Assembly: GCA_937883775.1 (NCBI GenBank) | Contig: CAKZXZ010000214.1 | Coordinates: 1 to 55,330, forward strand | Length of the DNA stretch: 55,330 nucleotides | Reading direction: 5' to 3' | DNA from: an uncultured Paracoccaceae bacterium | Lineage (GTDB): Bacteria; Pseudomonadota; Alphaproteobacteria; Rhodobacterales; Rhodobacteraceae | Part shown: positions 43,402 through 53,022 of the stretch, in pieces | Layout of the letters: every line of letters starts with the position of its first letter | Position numbering within the stretch: the stretch's first letter is position 1 | Notes under the pieces: model-generated | The model's input: the letters and a program-made list of their open reading frames with translations, nothing else | Databases searched by the model: none | What the model was told of the DNA's origin: nothing | Position numbers and translations under genes: made by a program

Positions 43402-44082
43402 ATGACAAATCTGATCTTTAATGTGCCAGTACCCAGCATCACAATTGCGGGCACAGACGCACGCTTTCCGGTGCGCCGCATTTTCTGCGTCGGCCGCAAT
43501 TATGAAGAGCATGCCAAAGAGTTCGGGAACAATCCCAAAGACCCGCCTTTCTTCTTTACGAAACCCGCTGATGCGGTCGTCGAAAGCGGTGCAAAACTAC
43601 CCTTTCCTGTCGCAACAGAAAACCTGCATTTCGAGGCGGAGTTGGTGGTCGCAATTGGAATCGATGGCTCCGCCATTGATCGCGACGCCGCACGCAAGCA
43701 TGTATTTGGCTTTGCTGCAGGCAATGACCTGACACGGCGCGATTTGCAGACACAGGCGAAAGAGGCACGGCGGCCATGGGATATGGCGAAAGGCTTTGAT
43801 AACGCGGCAGTCTTGGGCGCAATCACACCGGTGGCCGAGTGGAACCGCGACGCGGCACGGATCACCTGCACTCTGGAAGGAGTGCTGAAACAAGACGCCA
43901 ACATCACTGATATGATCTGGCCAGTCGCTGACATTATCGCCTATCTCAGCCGCCTCGTGCACCTGCGTGCAGGCGATCTGATTATGACGGGCACGCCGGC
44001 GGGTGTCGGCCAAATCAAGCCTGGTCAGGTTTGCACGGTTGCGATTGACGGGCTGGCAGAAGCGACCGTTACGCTGGGATAG
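43402..44082 (+). CDS. Fumarylacetoacetate hydrolase family protein
   Basis: 226 residues. FAH fold: RIFCVGRNYEEHAKEFG, metal ligands in ENLHFEAELVVAIG, GNDLTRRDLQTQAKEARRPWDMAKGFDNA, and GDLIMTGTPAGVGQIKPG. The short one-domain form is typical of acylpyruvase/oxaloacetate tautomerase or 2-hydroxyhepta-2,4-diene isomerase-like enzymes. The last 14 bp overlap the end of the convergent yejF gene. Substrate open. Confidence 0.88.
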   Translation: MTNLIFNVPVPSITIAGTDARFPVRRIFCVGRNYEEHAKEFGNNPKDPPFFFTKPADAVVESGAKLPFPVATENLHFEAELVVAIGIDGSAIDRDAARKHVFGFAAGNDLTRRDLQTQAKEARRPWDMAKGFDNAAVLGAITPVAEWNRDAARITCTLEGVLKQDANITDMIWPVADIIAYLSRLVHLRAGDLIMTGTPAGVGQIKPGQVCTVAIDGLAEATVTLG

Positions 44083-45679
44083 CCTCACTTGCTTTCAGAT
44101 CGAACGCAGCAGCCATCAGGGTTTTGGTGTATTCCGTCTCAGGAGTGTCGAAGATCTGGTCTCGGTTGCCAAATTCGACCACATCACCTTGCTTCATCAC
44201 CATCACCTTATGTGAAAGCGCCCGCACGACCTTGAGGTCGTGACTGATGAACAAATAGGCAAGCCGGTACTTTTGCTGCAGGTTCCGCAACAATTCGACG
44301 ATCTGGACCTGCACAGTCATATCCAGCGCGCTTGTCGGCTCGTCCAACACCACCAGTTTGGGGCGAAGAATCATCGCGCGGGCTATGGCGATGCGCTGGC
44401 GCTGACCGCCGGAAAACTCGTGCGGATAACGATGCATGGTATCGGGATCAAGACCGACCTCCGTCATGATTTCGGCGACCATCTCGCGGGCGTTTTTGCC
44501 AGGCGGAGTACCGTGCACGCCCAGTCCTTCGGCGATGATTTGTTCAACTGTCATGCGCGGTGACAGGGAGCCATACGGGTCCTGAAATACGATCTGCATG
44601 TCCTTACGCAGATCCCGAAGCTTGCGGCTGTTCCATTGATCGATCCGCTGGCCCATATAGCTGATCGGCCCCTCGGAGTTTATTAACCGCATAATCGCAA
44701 GGGCCAGTGTTGTTTTACCCGAGCCGGATTCGCCAACAATGCCCAGCGTTTCCCCTGCCCGGACATCAATCGTCGCAGCGTTCACAGCTTTGACGTGGCC
44801 AACGGTGCGTTTCAAAAGACCCGCATGGATCGGAAACCAAATGCGCAGAGCGTCCGTAGTGACCATGGTTTCAGCGTCCGCGGGTACGTCAACCGGCACA
44901 CCGGTTGCTTCAGCACTAAGCAACATTTGCGTATACGGGTGTTGCGGCTTGTCAAAGATTTGCGCGGTCGGGCCATGTTCAACAATCTCGCCATCCTTCA
45001 TGACGCAGACGCGGTCGGCGATCTTGCGCACGATCCCAAGGTCATGCGTGATGAACAGCATCGACATCTGCTCGGTCTCTTTCAGTTCGGCGAGCAGATC
45101 CAGGATTTGCGCCTGAATGGTCACGTCCAGCGCGGTCGTCGGCTCATCCGCGATCAATAGCTCAGGTCCGTTGGCCAGAGCCATCGCGATCATCACGCGC
45201 TGGCGCTGGCCGCCGCTGAGTTCATGTGGATAAGCCGTCAGTCGGCTTTCAGCATCGCGGATACCCACCTTGTTGAGCAGCTCGATAATCTTGTCGCGCA
45301 CTGCATCACCACGCAGGCCTTGATGCAGTTCGATGCTTTCGCGCAGCTGCTTTTCCAGCGTGTGCAGCGGATTGAGCGAAGTCATCGGTTCCTGAAAGAT
45401 GAAGCTGACATCGTTGCCGCGCACCTTGCGGAGCATATTCTCCGACGCGCCCACCATCTGCTGACCGTCATAAGTAATCGAGCCTTCGACAGTGGCGCTA
45501 TCAGCCAAAAGATCGACGGTAGATAGTGCAGTAACCGATTTTCCAGAACCGGATTCGCCCACAAGCGCAACGGTCTCCCCTTTGTTGAGATGGAAAGAGA
45601 CACCTCTGACCGCGTGGCTGACTTCACCATCCTGGGAAAAGCTGACGCGAAGGTCTTTAACGTCGAGAAGCACGCTCAT
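44069..45679 (-). CDS. yejF: Peptide/microcin C-type ABC transporter, double ATPase
   Basis: 536 residues with two nucleotide-binding domains. Each has Walker A GESGSGKS, followed by signature LSGGQRQR in the first half and FSGGQRQR in the second, and Walker [14 protein letters not shown] and [13 protein letters not shown]. It powers import through YejBE. It is the last gene of the yejA-yejB-yejE-yejF run; its ATG overlaps the yejE stop by four bases. E. coli YejABEF imports oligopeptides and microcin C. Confidence 0.93.
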   Translation of the reverse strand: MSVLLDVKDLRVSFSQDGEVSHAVRGVSFHLNKGETVALVGESGSGKSVTALSTVDLLADSATVEGSITYDGQQMVGASENMLRKVRGNDVSFIFQEPMTSLNPLHTLEKQLRESIELHQGLRGDAVRDKIIELLNKVGIRDAESRLTAYPHELSGGQRQRVMIAMALANGPELLIADEPTTALDVTIQAQILDLLAELKETEQMSMLFITHDLGIVRKIADRVCVMKDGEIVEHGPTAQIFDKPQHPYTQMLLSAEATGVPVDVPADAETMVTTDALRIWFPIHAGLLKRTVGHVKAVNAATIDVRAGETLGIVGESGSGKTTLALAIMRLINSEGPISYMGQRIDQWNSRKLRDLRKDMQIVFQDPYGSLSPRMTVEQIIAEGLGVHGTPPGKNAREMVAEIMTEVGLDPDTMHRYPHEFSGGQRQRIAIARAMILRPKLVVLDEPTSALDMTVQVQIVELLRNLQQKYRLAYLFISHDLKVVRALSHKVMVMKQGDVVEFGNRDQIFDTPETEYTKTLMAAAFDLKASEAIPA

Positions 45680-46782
45680 GTGAAGGTCTTTCGGGGGTCG
45701 AACGCGTCGCGGATACCCTCAAAAATGAAGACGAGAAGCGACAGCATCAGGGCAAAGGCAACGAAAGCAGTGAAGCCAAGCCACGGAGCTTGGAGGTTCT
45801 GCTTGGCTTGCAGCGTAAGCTCACCCAGCGACGGAGCTGAAGACGGCAATCCGTAGCCAAGGAAATCCAAAGCGGCCAAACCGCCGATCGTGCCCGTGAT
45901 AATGAAGGGAAGCATCGTCAGCGTCGCCACCATGGCATTGGGCAGCATGTGGCGGAACATGATAGTCCAGTTCGACACGCCCAGCGCGCGGGCGGCGCGG
46001 ACATATTCGAAATTCCGCGCCCTCAGGAATTCAGCGCGCACGACGCCCACCAGCGCGGGCCATCCGAACAGGACCATGAGGAAGACCAAAAGCCAGAAAC
46101 TTCGCCCCAACACCGAGAACATGATGATGATGATATAGATCGACGGGGTTGATCCCCAGATTTCCAGAATGCGCTGGAAAATCAGATCAAGCCAGCCGCC
46201 GAAGTACCCTTGCAGTGCGCCTGCGATCACACCGATGGCCGCAGCCATCGCGGTCACCATCAGCGTGAAAAGGATAGACAGCCGAAAACCGTAGATCACG
46301 CGGGCCAGCACATCCCGTGAGGTGTCATCTGTGCCCAAAAGATTTTCAGATGACGGCGGCGCCGGTGCTACGCCACCGCGATCAACGATTGTCGTAAAAT
46401 TGTAGCGGATCGGCGGCCAGATCAGCCACCCTTTGTCGATCTCGGCCCCGGCAATATTTCCGTCCTGCGCATCCTCAATCAGCTCTTCGGGGATATCATA
46501 GCAATCAACCATGCCCCCGGTGATGATAAGGCATTGCACGTCTTCGTATCGGTACTGCGCTTCGGTCGCCAAATCGCCGCCAAACTTCGTTTCGGGGTAA
46601 AAATTGAAGATCGGCATGTGCAGCTCGCCTTGGTAACTGACGACGATGGGTTTGTCGTTGGCGAGGAACTCTGCAAAAAGCGAAATGCCGAAAAGGATCG
46701 AAAAGATGATGAGCGACCAGTAGGCGCGCCCATTGCGGCGAAAGTTGCGCCAACGGCGCTGGTTCAGCGGAGAAAGCGCCAT
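45676..46782 (-). CDS. yejE: Peptide/microcin C-type ABC transporter permease
   Basis: 368 residues with about six transmembrane segments. The family's long periplasmic insertion after TM1 (about residues 40-145) is present (KPIVVSYQGELHMPIFNFYPETKFGG). The permease core includes GTDDTSRDVLARVIYG and the EAA loop ARALGVSNWTIMFRHMLPN, which docks the ATPase. It directly follows yejB with no gap and overlaps yejF. Confidence 0.94.
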   Translation of the reverse strand: MALSPLNQRRWRNFRRNGRAYWSLIIFSILFGISLFAEFLANDKPIVVSYQGELHMPIFNFYPETKFGGDLATEAQYRYEDVQCLIITGGMVDCYDIPEELIEDAQDGNIAGAEIDKGWLIWPPIRYNFTTIVDRGGVAPAPPSSENLLGTDDTSRDVLARVIYGFRLSILFTLMVTAMAAAIGVIAGALQGYFGGWLDLIFQRILEIWGSTPSIYIIIIMFSVLGRSFWLLVFLMVLFGWPALVGVVRAEFLRARNFEYVRAARALGVSNWTIMFRHMLPNAMVATLTMLPFIITGTIGGLAALDFLGYGLPSSAPSLGELTLQAKQNLQAPWLGFTAFVAFALMLSLLVFIFEGIRDAFDPRKTFT

Positions 46783-47862
46783 CTATCCACGCCTCTCGAA
46801 ATCAATGCGTGGATCGACGAAGACATACATCAAGTCGGACAGGATACCGACAACAAGGCCGATCAATCCAAAGACGAAAAGCGTTCCGAACATCACCGGA
46901 TAATCACGCGAGACTGCAGCCTCAAACCCAAGACGGCCCAGCCCATCAAGCGAGAAAAGCGTCTCGATAATAAGCGAACCGCCGAAGAAAACACCGATGA
47001 ACACAGCCGGAAAACCAGCGATCACAATCAACATCGCGTTGCGGAAGACATGACCATACATCACACGCCGCTCCGTGAGGCCCTTCGCCTTGGCAGTAGT
47101 GACATATTGCTTTTTGATCTCGTCCAGAAAGCTGTTCTTCGTAAGTAGCGTCAGCGTTGCAAAGGCCGAGATCGTGGATGCCAGAACCGGCAATGTGATA
47201 TGCCAAAAATAATCAAGGATTTTTCCGATCATGCTGAGGTCGTCAAAATTATCCGATGTCAGACCCCGTAATGGGAAGATCTGGAAGTATGATCCACCTG
47301 CGAACAAAACCAGCAGGAGGATTGCAAAAAGGAAGCCTGGAATTGCATAGCCAACAATAATCGCACCTGATGTCCAAGTATCAAAAGGGGTGCCATCCTT
47401 GACCGCCTTACGCACACCAAGCGGGATCGAGATCATGTAGGCGATGAGTGTCGACCAAAGGCCAAGCGTGATCGATACGGGCAGCTTTTCAATTACTAGA
47501 TCAAGTACCGAGATCGACCGGAAGTAGCTTTCCCCAAAATCAAGCCGGATATAGTTCCACATCATGTTCAGGAACCGCTCAAGCGGGGGTTTATCAAAGC
47601 CGAACTCGCGTTCCAGTTCTTCTAGAAATTCTGGAGGAAGGCCGCGCGCACCCAGATATTGCTCGTCCCCGCCACCTTGCTGGATACCGGCATCGCCCCC
47701 ACCGGCAAAGCCTTCGAATACGTCGCCTTCGCCTTCCAACTGGGCGATGATTTGTTCAATCGGTCCCCCAGGCACAAACTGAACAAGCGCGAAATTGATA
47801 ACCATAATTCCGAATAGTGTCGGAATAATCAGCAGCAATCGCCGGAGAATATAGGCGCCCAT
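46783..47862 (-). CDS. yejB: Peptide/microcin C-type ABC transporter permease
   Basis: 359 residues. It starts with the DppB-type N-terminus ([34 protein letters not shown]). A Gly/Glu/Asp-rich insert follows, typical of YejB. The EAA loop reads [22 protein letters not shown]. About six membrane segments. It ends exactly where yejE begins. Confidence 0.94.
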   Translation of the reverse strand: MGAYILRRLLLIIPTLFGIMVINFALVQFVPGGPIEQIIAQLEGEGDVFEGFAGGGDAGIQQGGGDEQYLGARGLPPEFLEELEREFGFDKPPLERFLNMMWNYIRLDFGESYFRSISVLDLVIEKLPVSITLGLWSTLIAYMISIPLGVRKAVKDGTPFDTWTSGAIIVGYAIPGFLFAILLLVLFAGGSYFQIFPLRGLTSDNFDDLSMIGKILDYFWHITLPVLASTISAFATLTLLTKNSFLDEIKKQYVTTAKAKGLTERRVMYGHVFRNAMLIVIAGFPAVFIGVFFGGSLIIETLFSLDGLGRLGFEAAVSRDYPVMFGTLFVFGLIGLVVGILSDLMYVFVDPRIDFERRG

Positions 47863-47881
47863 TTACCCTGCTCTACCTTTA

Positions 47882-49795
47882 TTATTGGAAAGCGCCTGCG
47901 GCTTTCAGTGCTTCGCCTTTTTCAGCGTTATACCACCAGAAATCCAAGTGGCCCAGCGCGTATGGCGGCAGCGGATCAGGATACTCGAAGATATCGTAAT
48001 AGGCGATTGTATGCGTGTCCTTGTACCATTGCGGAATCCAGAACCGCTCGGCACGCAGCACACGATCCAGGGCTGACACCGCCGTCTCAAGCTCGTCTTG
48101 CGAAGTCGCTGCGGTGATATGGTCGATCAACGCATCAACAGCGGGGCTTTTGAGGCCCATCAGGTTGCGGGTCGAAATATCAGCGGTTTCCGACCCAAAC
48201 GACTGCTGAAGGCTTGCGCCGGGAATATAGCCCATCGGAAATTGCGTCGTTACGATGTCAAAGTCATAGGCACGTTCGCGATTAACGGCTTCGGCCTGAT
48301 CCACGCGGTTATGGACTGCATCGACACCTAGCTGGCGCAGCGAATCTACGTATGGGTTAATCACGCGGTCAAAAGTCTGACTGTCATTCAAAAATTCAAT
48401 CCGCAGTGTCTGACCATCCTTGCGCCGCATGCCGTCACTTCCAACAGCCCAACCTGCCTCATCTAAAAGTGCAGACGCACGGCGCAGGTTACGGCGATCT
48501 GTCGATGAGCGCGGGCTTGAGGTCGGAGCCATGACCGGCTCGCTGTCCAGAACGCCGTCTGGCAGATGTTCCGACAATGGCTCAAGCAGCGCCAGTTCAG
48601 CTTCAGATGGCAGACCTTCAGCGGCAAGATCGGAGTTTTCCCAGAACGAGTTGATGCGGGCATAAAGACCATAAAAGAGTGTCTCGTTCGACCATTCAAA
48701 GTTGAACATCAACCCAATTGCTTCGCGAACACGGGGGTCCTGAAAACGTTCTTTACGGGTGTTGAGGACAAATGCCTGCCCCGTTGCAAGCGTGCCGTCG
48801 GGCAGCGCTTCTTTCTTGATCCAACCACGTTCTGTTACGGCAGGGAAGTTGTACCCTGTGCCCCAGCTCTTCGAGCTAGCCTCGTTTCGAAAGGTATATG
48901 CTCCACCCTTGAACCCTTCAAAGGCCGCGTTGTAGTCGCCAAAATACTCAACCGTGATCTCATCAAAATTGCTGCGGCCGACCATCAGAGGGTGGTCCAA
49001 ACCCCAATAATCCGGGTTACGGACGTAAGTAATCGATTGGCCGACATCAACTTCGCCCAAAACATAGGGGCCCGATCCAAGGAGCGGCTCAAGGGAGCTT
49101 TCTTCGAAATCGCGATCATTGGCTTCGTAATGCGCTTTTGAGAAAATCGGCAAACCACCAACGGTTTCGGGCAGATCGCGGGTCGGGAAGCCTTCTTTGA
49201 ATGTGTACTTCACACGCAAGGGCCCCAATACCTCGGCGGTTTCAACTTGTTGAGACAGCACCGCTCGGAAACTGGGTAGACCTTTTTCCAAAAATAGTTC
49301 GTAGGAGAAAACAACATCTTCGGCTGTCAGGGACGAACCATCGGAAAAGGTCACGTCATCGCGTAAGTTGAAGATCACGAAAGAACGGTCTTCGGGGTAT
49401 TCAAGGCTTTCGGCGATCAGCCCGTAGCTACTGCCGATTTCGTCCGCAGTTCCTGTCAGCAAGCTTTCAAAGAAGATATTGGATAAACGCCCGGCACGAC
49501 CCTTGGGTGTATAGGGGTTCATGCTGTCAAAACCGCCAAACCCCCAGATTGATATTTCGCCGCCCTTTGGCGCATCGGGGTTCACGTAGTCTAGATGTTC
49601 AAAATCAGCAGGGTATTTAAGATCGCCAAATGTCGAGATGCCATGTGACTTAATGAGCGGAGCAGAGGAGCCATCCGTCGCCTGGGCGTACAAAGCACTC
49701 ACAGCGATGCTGAGACTCGTTAGGACAGCAAAGAGCAGGATTTGGCCCTGTCGAAACGAGCGTGGTGTGATCGCGGTGACTGTTGCCCTATACAT
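47882..49795 (-). CDS. yejA: Extracellular solute-binding protein of the Yej-type importer
   Basis: 637 residues. It starts at ATG 49793-49795 with AGGAG eight bases upstream. A Sec signal peptide (FAVLTSLSIAVSALYAQA) precedes an SBP_bac_5 domain with LKYPADFEHLDYVNPDAPKGGEI, typical of YejA, and EFLNDSQTFDRVINPYVDSLRQLGVDA. It binds oligopeptides in the periplasm for YejBEF. The 19-bp gap to yejB supports one operon. No clear promoter was fixed upstream. Confidence 0.94.
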   Translation of the reverse strand: MYRATVTAITPRSFRQGQILLFAVLTSLSIAVSALYAQATDGSSAPLIKSHGISTFGDLKYPADFEHLDYVNPDAPKGGEISIWGFGGFDSMNPYTPKGRAGRLSNIFFESLLTGTADEIGSSYGLIAESLEYPEDRSFVIFNLRDDVTFSDGSSLTAEDVVFSYELFLEKGLPSFRAVLSQQVETAEVLGPLRVKYTFKEGFPTRDLPETVGGLPIFSKAHYEANDRDFEESSLEPLLGSGPYVLGEVDVGQSITYVRNPDYWGLDHPLMVGRSNFDEITVEYFGDYNAAFEGFKGGAYTFRNEASSKSWGTGYNFPAVTERGWIKKEALPDGTLATGQAFVLNTRKERFQDPRVREAIGLMFNFEWSNETLFYGLYARINSFWENSDLAAEGLPSEAELALLEPLSEHLPDGVLDSEPVMAPTSSPRSSTDRRNLRRASALLDEAGWAVGSDGMRRKDGQTLRIEFLNDSQTFDRVINPYVDSLRQLGVDAVHNRVDQAEAVNRERAYDFDIVTTQFPMGYIPGASLQQSFGSETADISTRNLMGLKSPAVDALIDHITAATSQDELETAVSALDRVLRAERFWIPQWYKDTHTIAYYDIFEYPDPLPPYALGHLDFWWYNAEKGEALKAAGAFQ

Positions 49796-49912
49796 ATATG
49801 TGCTCCTGCGTGAACTTCATCCCTTGACTTAAAAGTAAGCTAAATAATGAATTGTCGACTGTTCAAGACGAGATTAGGTGAACCCTTCGTGATCGAACTT
49901 GTGAGTTGGCAC

Positions 49913-49940
49913 AAAAAAAGCCGCCTCAAAGGGGCGGCTT
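49913..49940 (-). terminator. Rho-independent terminator downstream of the cytochrome c gene
   Basis: On the minus strand: AAGCCGCC (49940-49933), a 7-nt loop, GGCGGCTT (49925-49918), then a run of T (49919-49913). It lies 22 bp after the cytochrome gene's stop. Confidence 0.85.
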
Positions 49941-49962
49941 CCCGATGACAATTTGAGCGGGA

Positions 49963-50475
49963 TCAGCCGCCGATTGTCGACAGATACGCAATTAGATTGG
50001 CACGGTCTTCAACCTTAGGAAGGCCTGCAAACCCCATCGACGTTCCGGGGGTATAGCCGCGCGGGTTTTCAAGGAAGGCGTTCAGATGCTCGGGTGTCCA
50101 AGCGTCTACAACTTCAGCCAAAGCACCAGAATATCCAAACCCTTCAGACGCACTCACAGGACGACCAACAACGCCGTAAAGGTAAGGACCTGTTCCGTTG
50201 GCACCTTGTTCGAGCTTGTGGCATGCACGACACTTGCCAAATACGCGCTCACCTTTGCCTGGATCTGCCGACGCAAGAACAACTTCGAACGGCACCTCTT
50301 CTTCGACTTCGGCAACGTCTTCTTCACCGGTTTCGATCACGTAAGCTTGTTCGTGGTCATCGCCGTGGTGGCCTGTGTGATAAAGCTCTTCGGCAGCCCA
50401 CGCCCCCAGAAGAAAGACCAGAAGAGAGCCGCACAAAGCACCGCCAGCTTTCGTTATCGTCATTGTGTCGAACAT
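49963..50475 (-). CDS. Membrane-anchored cytochrome c (cytochrome c552/cy type)
   Basis: 170 residues. An uncleaved N-terminal anchor (ALCGSLLVFLLGAWAAEEL, about 13-31) is followed by an acidic linker (about 50-65, EEDVAEVEEEV). The class I haem domain has CRACH (C82, C85, H86) and an axial Met in TSMGFAG (M147). This is like cytochrome cy (CycM) of Paracoccus and Rhodobacter, which passes electrons from bc1 to the aa3 or cbb3 oxidase. A good terminator follows. Divergent from pheA. Confidence 0.92.
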   Translation of the reverse strand: MFDTMTITKAGGALCGSLLVFLLGAWAAEELYHTGHHGDDHEQAYVIETGEEDVAEVEEEVPFEVVLASADPGKGERVFGKCRACHKLEQGANGTGPYLYGVVGRPVSASEGFGYSGALAEVVDAWTPEHLNAFLENPRGYTPGTSMGFAGLPKVEDRANLIAYLSTIGG

Positions 50476-50590
50476 GTCGCATCCATTTGGCTTTTCGCTA
50501 GCAGCTATGTATGCGGTTCACGCGCCTATGCGCAAGATGTAGAAGGCGCGACCAAACGCCCATTTTGGGCAATCGCGCGAAGGGGCAACA

Positions 50591-51430
50591 ATGACAAATC
50601 GCATCGCCTTTCAAGGAGAACCTGGGGCGTATTCACATCAGGCCTGTCGCGAAGCACGCCCTGATCTTGAGCCATTGCCGTGCGCCACTTTCGAAGACGC
50701 AATCGAGGCCGTACGCAAAGGCGATGCCGTGCAGGCAATGCTGCCGGTCGAGAATTCGACTTATGGTCGCGTCGCCGACATTCATCAGCTGTTACCCGAC
50801 AGTGGCCTGAAGATCATCGAAGAGTGTTTCGTCCGCGTCCATATCAACCTGCTGGCCATCCCCGGTGCCGCGTTGAATGATATCAAAATTGCGCAAAGCC
50901 ATACAGTCTTGCTCGGCCAGTGCCGAGAATTTCTGCGTGACAACGATATTGCCCCGCTGATCGGGGCTGATACCGCCGGATCAGCCCAGCATGTGGCACA
51001 GATGGGCGATCCCTCTTGCGCTGCGCTTGCCTCGGAGCTGGCGGGCGAGATTTACGGGCTTAACGTGCTTGCGCGTCATATCGAGGATCACGACAGGAAT
51101 ACGACGCGCTTTCTGATTATGTCGCGCGATATGGATATGAAGCGGCGCGGCAAGGTCGGTATGAAAACAACCTTTGTCTTCCGCGTCCGCAATATCCCCG
51201 CCGCCCTTTACAAGGCGATGGGTGGGTTCGCAACAAACGGGATCAACATGACCAAGCTGGAAAGCTACATGGTTGGCGGTCAATTTACGGCGACCCAATT
51301 TTACGCAGATATCGAAGGCCATCCCGACGACAAGAACGTACAACTTGCCTTTGAAGAGCTGGATTACTTCACCGACAAGCTTGAGCTGCTGGGCGTTTAC
51401 CCTGCCGGACAGATCGCAAAGGATCGCTGA
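50591..51430 (+). CDS. pheA: Prephenate dehydratase
   Basis: 279 residues. It makes phenylpyruvate from prephenate for phenylalanine. PDT domain: IAFQGEPGAYSHQA, VENSTYGRVADIH, and NTTRFLIM with the catalytic Thr. The C-terminal ACT domain (about 193-270) has NMTKLESYMVGG; the usual ESRP phenylalanine-sensing motif reads ESYM here. This is a monofunctional enzyme without chorismate mutase, as usual in alphaproteobacteria. RBS AAGGGG. Confidence 0.95.
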   Translation: MTNRIAFQGEPGAYSHQACREARPDLEPLPCATFEDAIEAVRKGDAVQAMLPVENSTYGRVADIHQLLPDSGLKIIEECFVRVHINLLAIPGAALNDIKIAQSHTVLLGQCREFLRDNDIAPLIGADTAGSAQHVAQMGDPSCAALASELAGEIYGLNVLARHIEDHDRNTTRFLIMSRDMDMKRRGKVGMKTTFVFRVRNIPAALYKAMGGFATNGINMTKLESYMVGGQFTATQFYADIEGHPDDKNVQLAFEELDYFTDKLELLGVYPAGQIAKDR

Positions 51431-51898
51431 TTAGGCCGTTCGCGTGTGGCGATCTTCCAACTCTTCGGCATACTCGGCAAGCCGTGTGTTCATGCGTTTG
51501 GTCATATTGGCCTTTACCAGTTTCAAAGACTGATACAGCAACCGGGACGGAATGTTATGCGGCTTGAGCGTTGAGGCCACGAGCAAGCGGGTCCGCCTGC
51601 GAGACAGCGCCACAAGATCAACTGTAAAGACCACTTCCAACCCACCGACACGTGCATCAAACCGCTGGCGATTGGGCGGATCATATTCTGTCAACGTCCC
51701 CCGCATTTCACGCGTCTTTCCGCGGAAGACAAAGCGGCCCTGCCAGCTCATACCGACACCCGGCACTTTCAATGCATCAGTTCGCACAATGTCAGCTCCG
51801 CGGCGCAAGGCGGTTCGCTCAAACCGCTCGAAATCCGAAACTTGCTGAAAGACAAATTCAATCGGTGCTTCAATGTCCTCACTGGCTTTGAATTGCAT
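51431..51898 (-). CDS. SRPBCC-family protein
   Basis: 155 residues. START-like fold: MQFKASEDIEAPIEFVFQQVSDFERFE at the N-terminus is the standard polyketide-cyclase/dehydrase pattern. Then RWGMSW-like core VGMSWQGRFVFRGKTREMRG and FTVDLVALSRRRTRLLV. It binds a hydrophobic ligand in a cavity, if typical; the role is unknown. No partner gene is evident. Confidence 0.83.
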   Translation of the reverse strand: MQFKASEDIEAPIEFVFQQVSDFERFERTALRRGADIVRTDALKVPGVGMSWQGRFVFRGKTREMRGTLTEYDPPNRQRFDARVGGLEVVFTVDLVALSRRRTRLLVASTLKPHNIPSRLLYQSLKLVKANMTKRMNTRLAEYAEELEDRHTRTA

Positions 51899-51935
51899 CT
51901 GCCTACCCCGTTTTTATTATGCTCATATATTTCGC

Positions 51936-52892
51936 TTAATCGAGACGATCCGCAAGCCAATTGGCCAATAGAAAATGCGCGATGGCACCCTTTCTGGCGG
52001 GCTTAATGGTTGGGTCGTTTCCAGCAAAGACCTCCATCATCCGCTCGCGGGTGATCCAGAACGCCTCTTCGATCTCAACCGGGTCTATGGTGATATCGCT
52101 GGTGGTGGCATGACCATGGCACCCGATCATTAACGACGCGGGAAAAGGCCAGGGTTGCGATGCAAGATACTCAACCTGACCAACCTCAACACCAGCTTCT
52201 TCGAACACCTCGCGGCGGACCGCAGCCTCGACGGTTTCACCAGGTTCCACAAAGCCCGCAAGCAATGAATACATGCCTTCGGGCCAGAAATGAGAACGTC
52301 CGATTAAGACTGAATTTCCACGTGTAATCAGCATGATGACCACCGGATCGGTTCGTGGGAAATGCTTACCCCCACAAGACGGACAATTGCGCTGCCATCC
52401 GGCCATCGCCATCATGCTTTCAGCCCCGCATCGCGCACAGAACCGATGCGACCGGTGCCAGTCCAGAACCGCCTTGCCAGTTGCCGCAAGCTCTGCATCA
52501 CGCGGAGAAAGGCGGGTCATCGTGGCACGCAACTCGGCAAATCCAGCAGTGTCAGGAACATCCATCGGGCGCTGCTCGCTAAAATCGACAAACGCGCCGA
52601 TATCGGCACCCTCAAGATCGTCCGGTTCCCAATGGGATACGTCGATAGCAAAGCGTGGCTGGTCGTCATCAAACCCCAGAAACACCGCCTTTGCATGATG
52701 ATCGGCCACAAGTGGATGGCTAGCGGAAACCCAACCCAGCGCATCGCCATCCAACAAAGGCTTACCGCGCCAGATCATCAAAACGGGTGTGCCCTGTTTC
52801 AACAGCTTTGCCAGTTCATCAGGCTTGCCACGCATCTGTGCGGCGCGGTCCAGCGCTGATCCTCCAAAGGTCACCGTTTCCGCCAATTTCAT
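51936..52892 (-). CDS. nudC: NAD+ diphosphatase (NADH pyrophosphatase), Nudix family
   Basis: 318 residues from the ATG at 52890-52892. NudC cleaves NADH and NAD caps on RNA. Zinc ribbon: CARCGAES with CPSCGGKHFPRTDP. Nudix box: GFVEPGETVEAAVRREVFEEAGVEVG. The NudC-specific SQPWPFPASLM follows it. A longer frame extending upstream into the divergent cpdB leader is not preferred. Divergent from the cpdB-like gene. Confidence 0.93.
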   Translation of the reverse strand: MKLAETVTFGGSALDRAAQMRGKPDELAKLLKQGTPVLMIWRGKPLLDGDALGWVSASHPLVADHHAKAVFLGFDDDQPRFAIDVSHWEPDDLEGADIGAFVDFSEQRPMDVPDTAGFAELRATMTRLSPRDAELAATGKAVLDWHRSHRFCARCGAESMMAMAGWQRNCPSCGGKHFPRTDPVVIMLITRGNSVLIGRSHFWPEGMYSLLAGFVEPGETVEAAVRREVFEEAGVEVGQVEYLASQPWPFPASLMIGCHGHATTSDITIDPVEIEEAFWITRERMMEVFAGNDPTIKPARKGAIAHFLLANWLADRLD

Positions 52893-53022
52893 GCTCTGTC
52901 CCCAATATTTTGAGAACCCATCGCATGAAGGGCATTTTGACGCAATGTTTCTGCCAAGCACACGCAAGGGTTGCAATTATTTCACGAACCAGCAGCTTGG
53001 AACGGGGAGAAAAGGGTGTCAG

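Noticed and set aside
52789-53022. N-terminal extension of the cpdB-like frame
   Set aside because: It overlaps the divergent nudC start and shows no signal peptide or homology-like pattern; the ATG at 53023 begins the phosphatase domain correctly.
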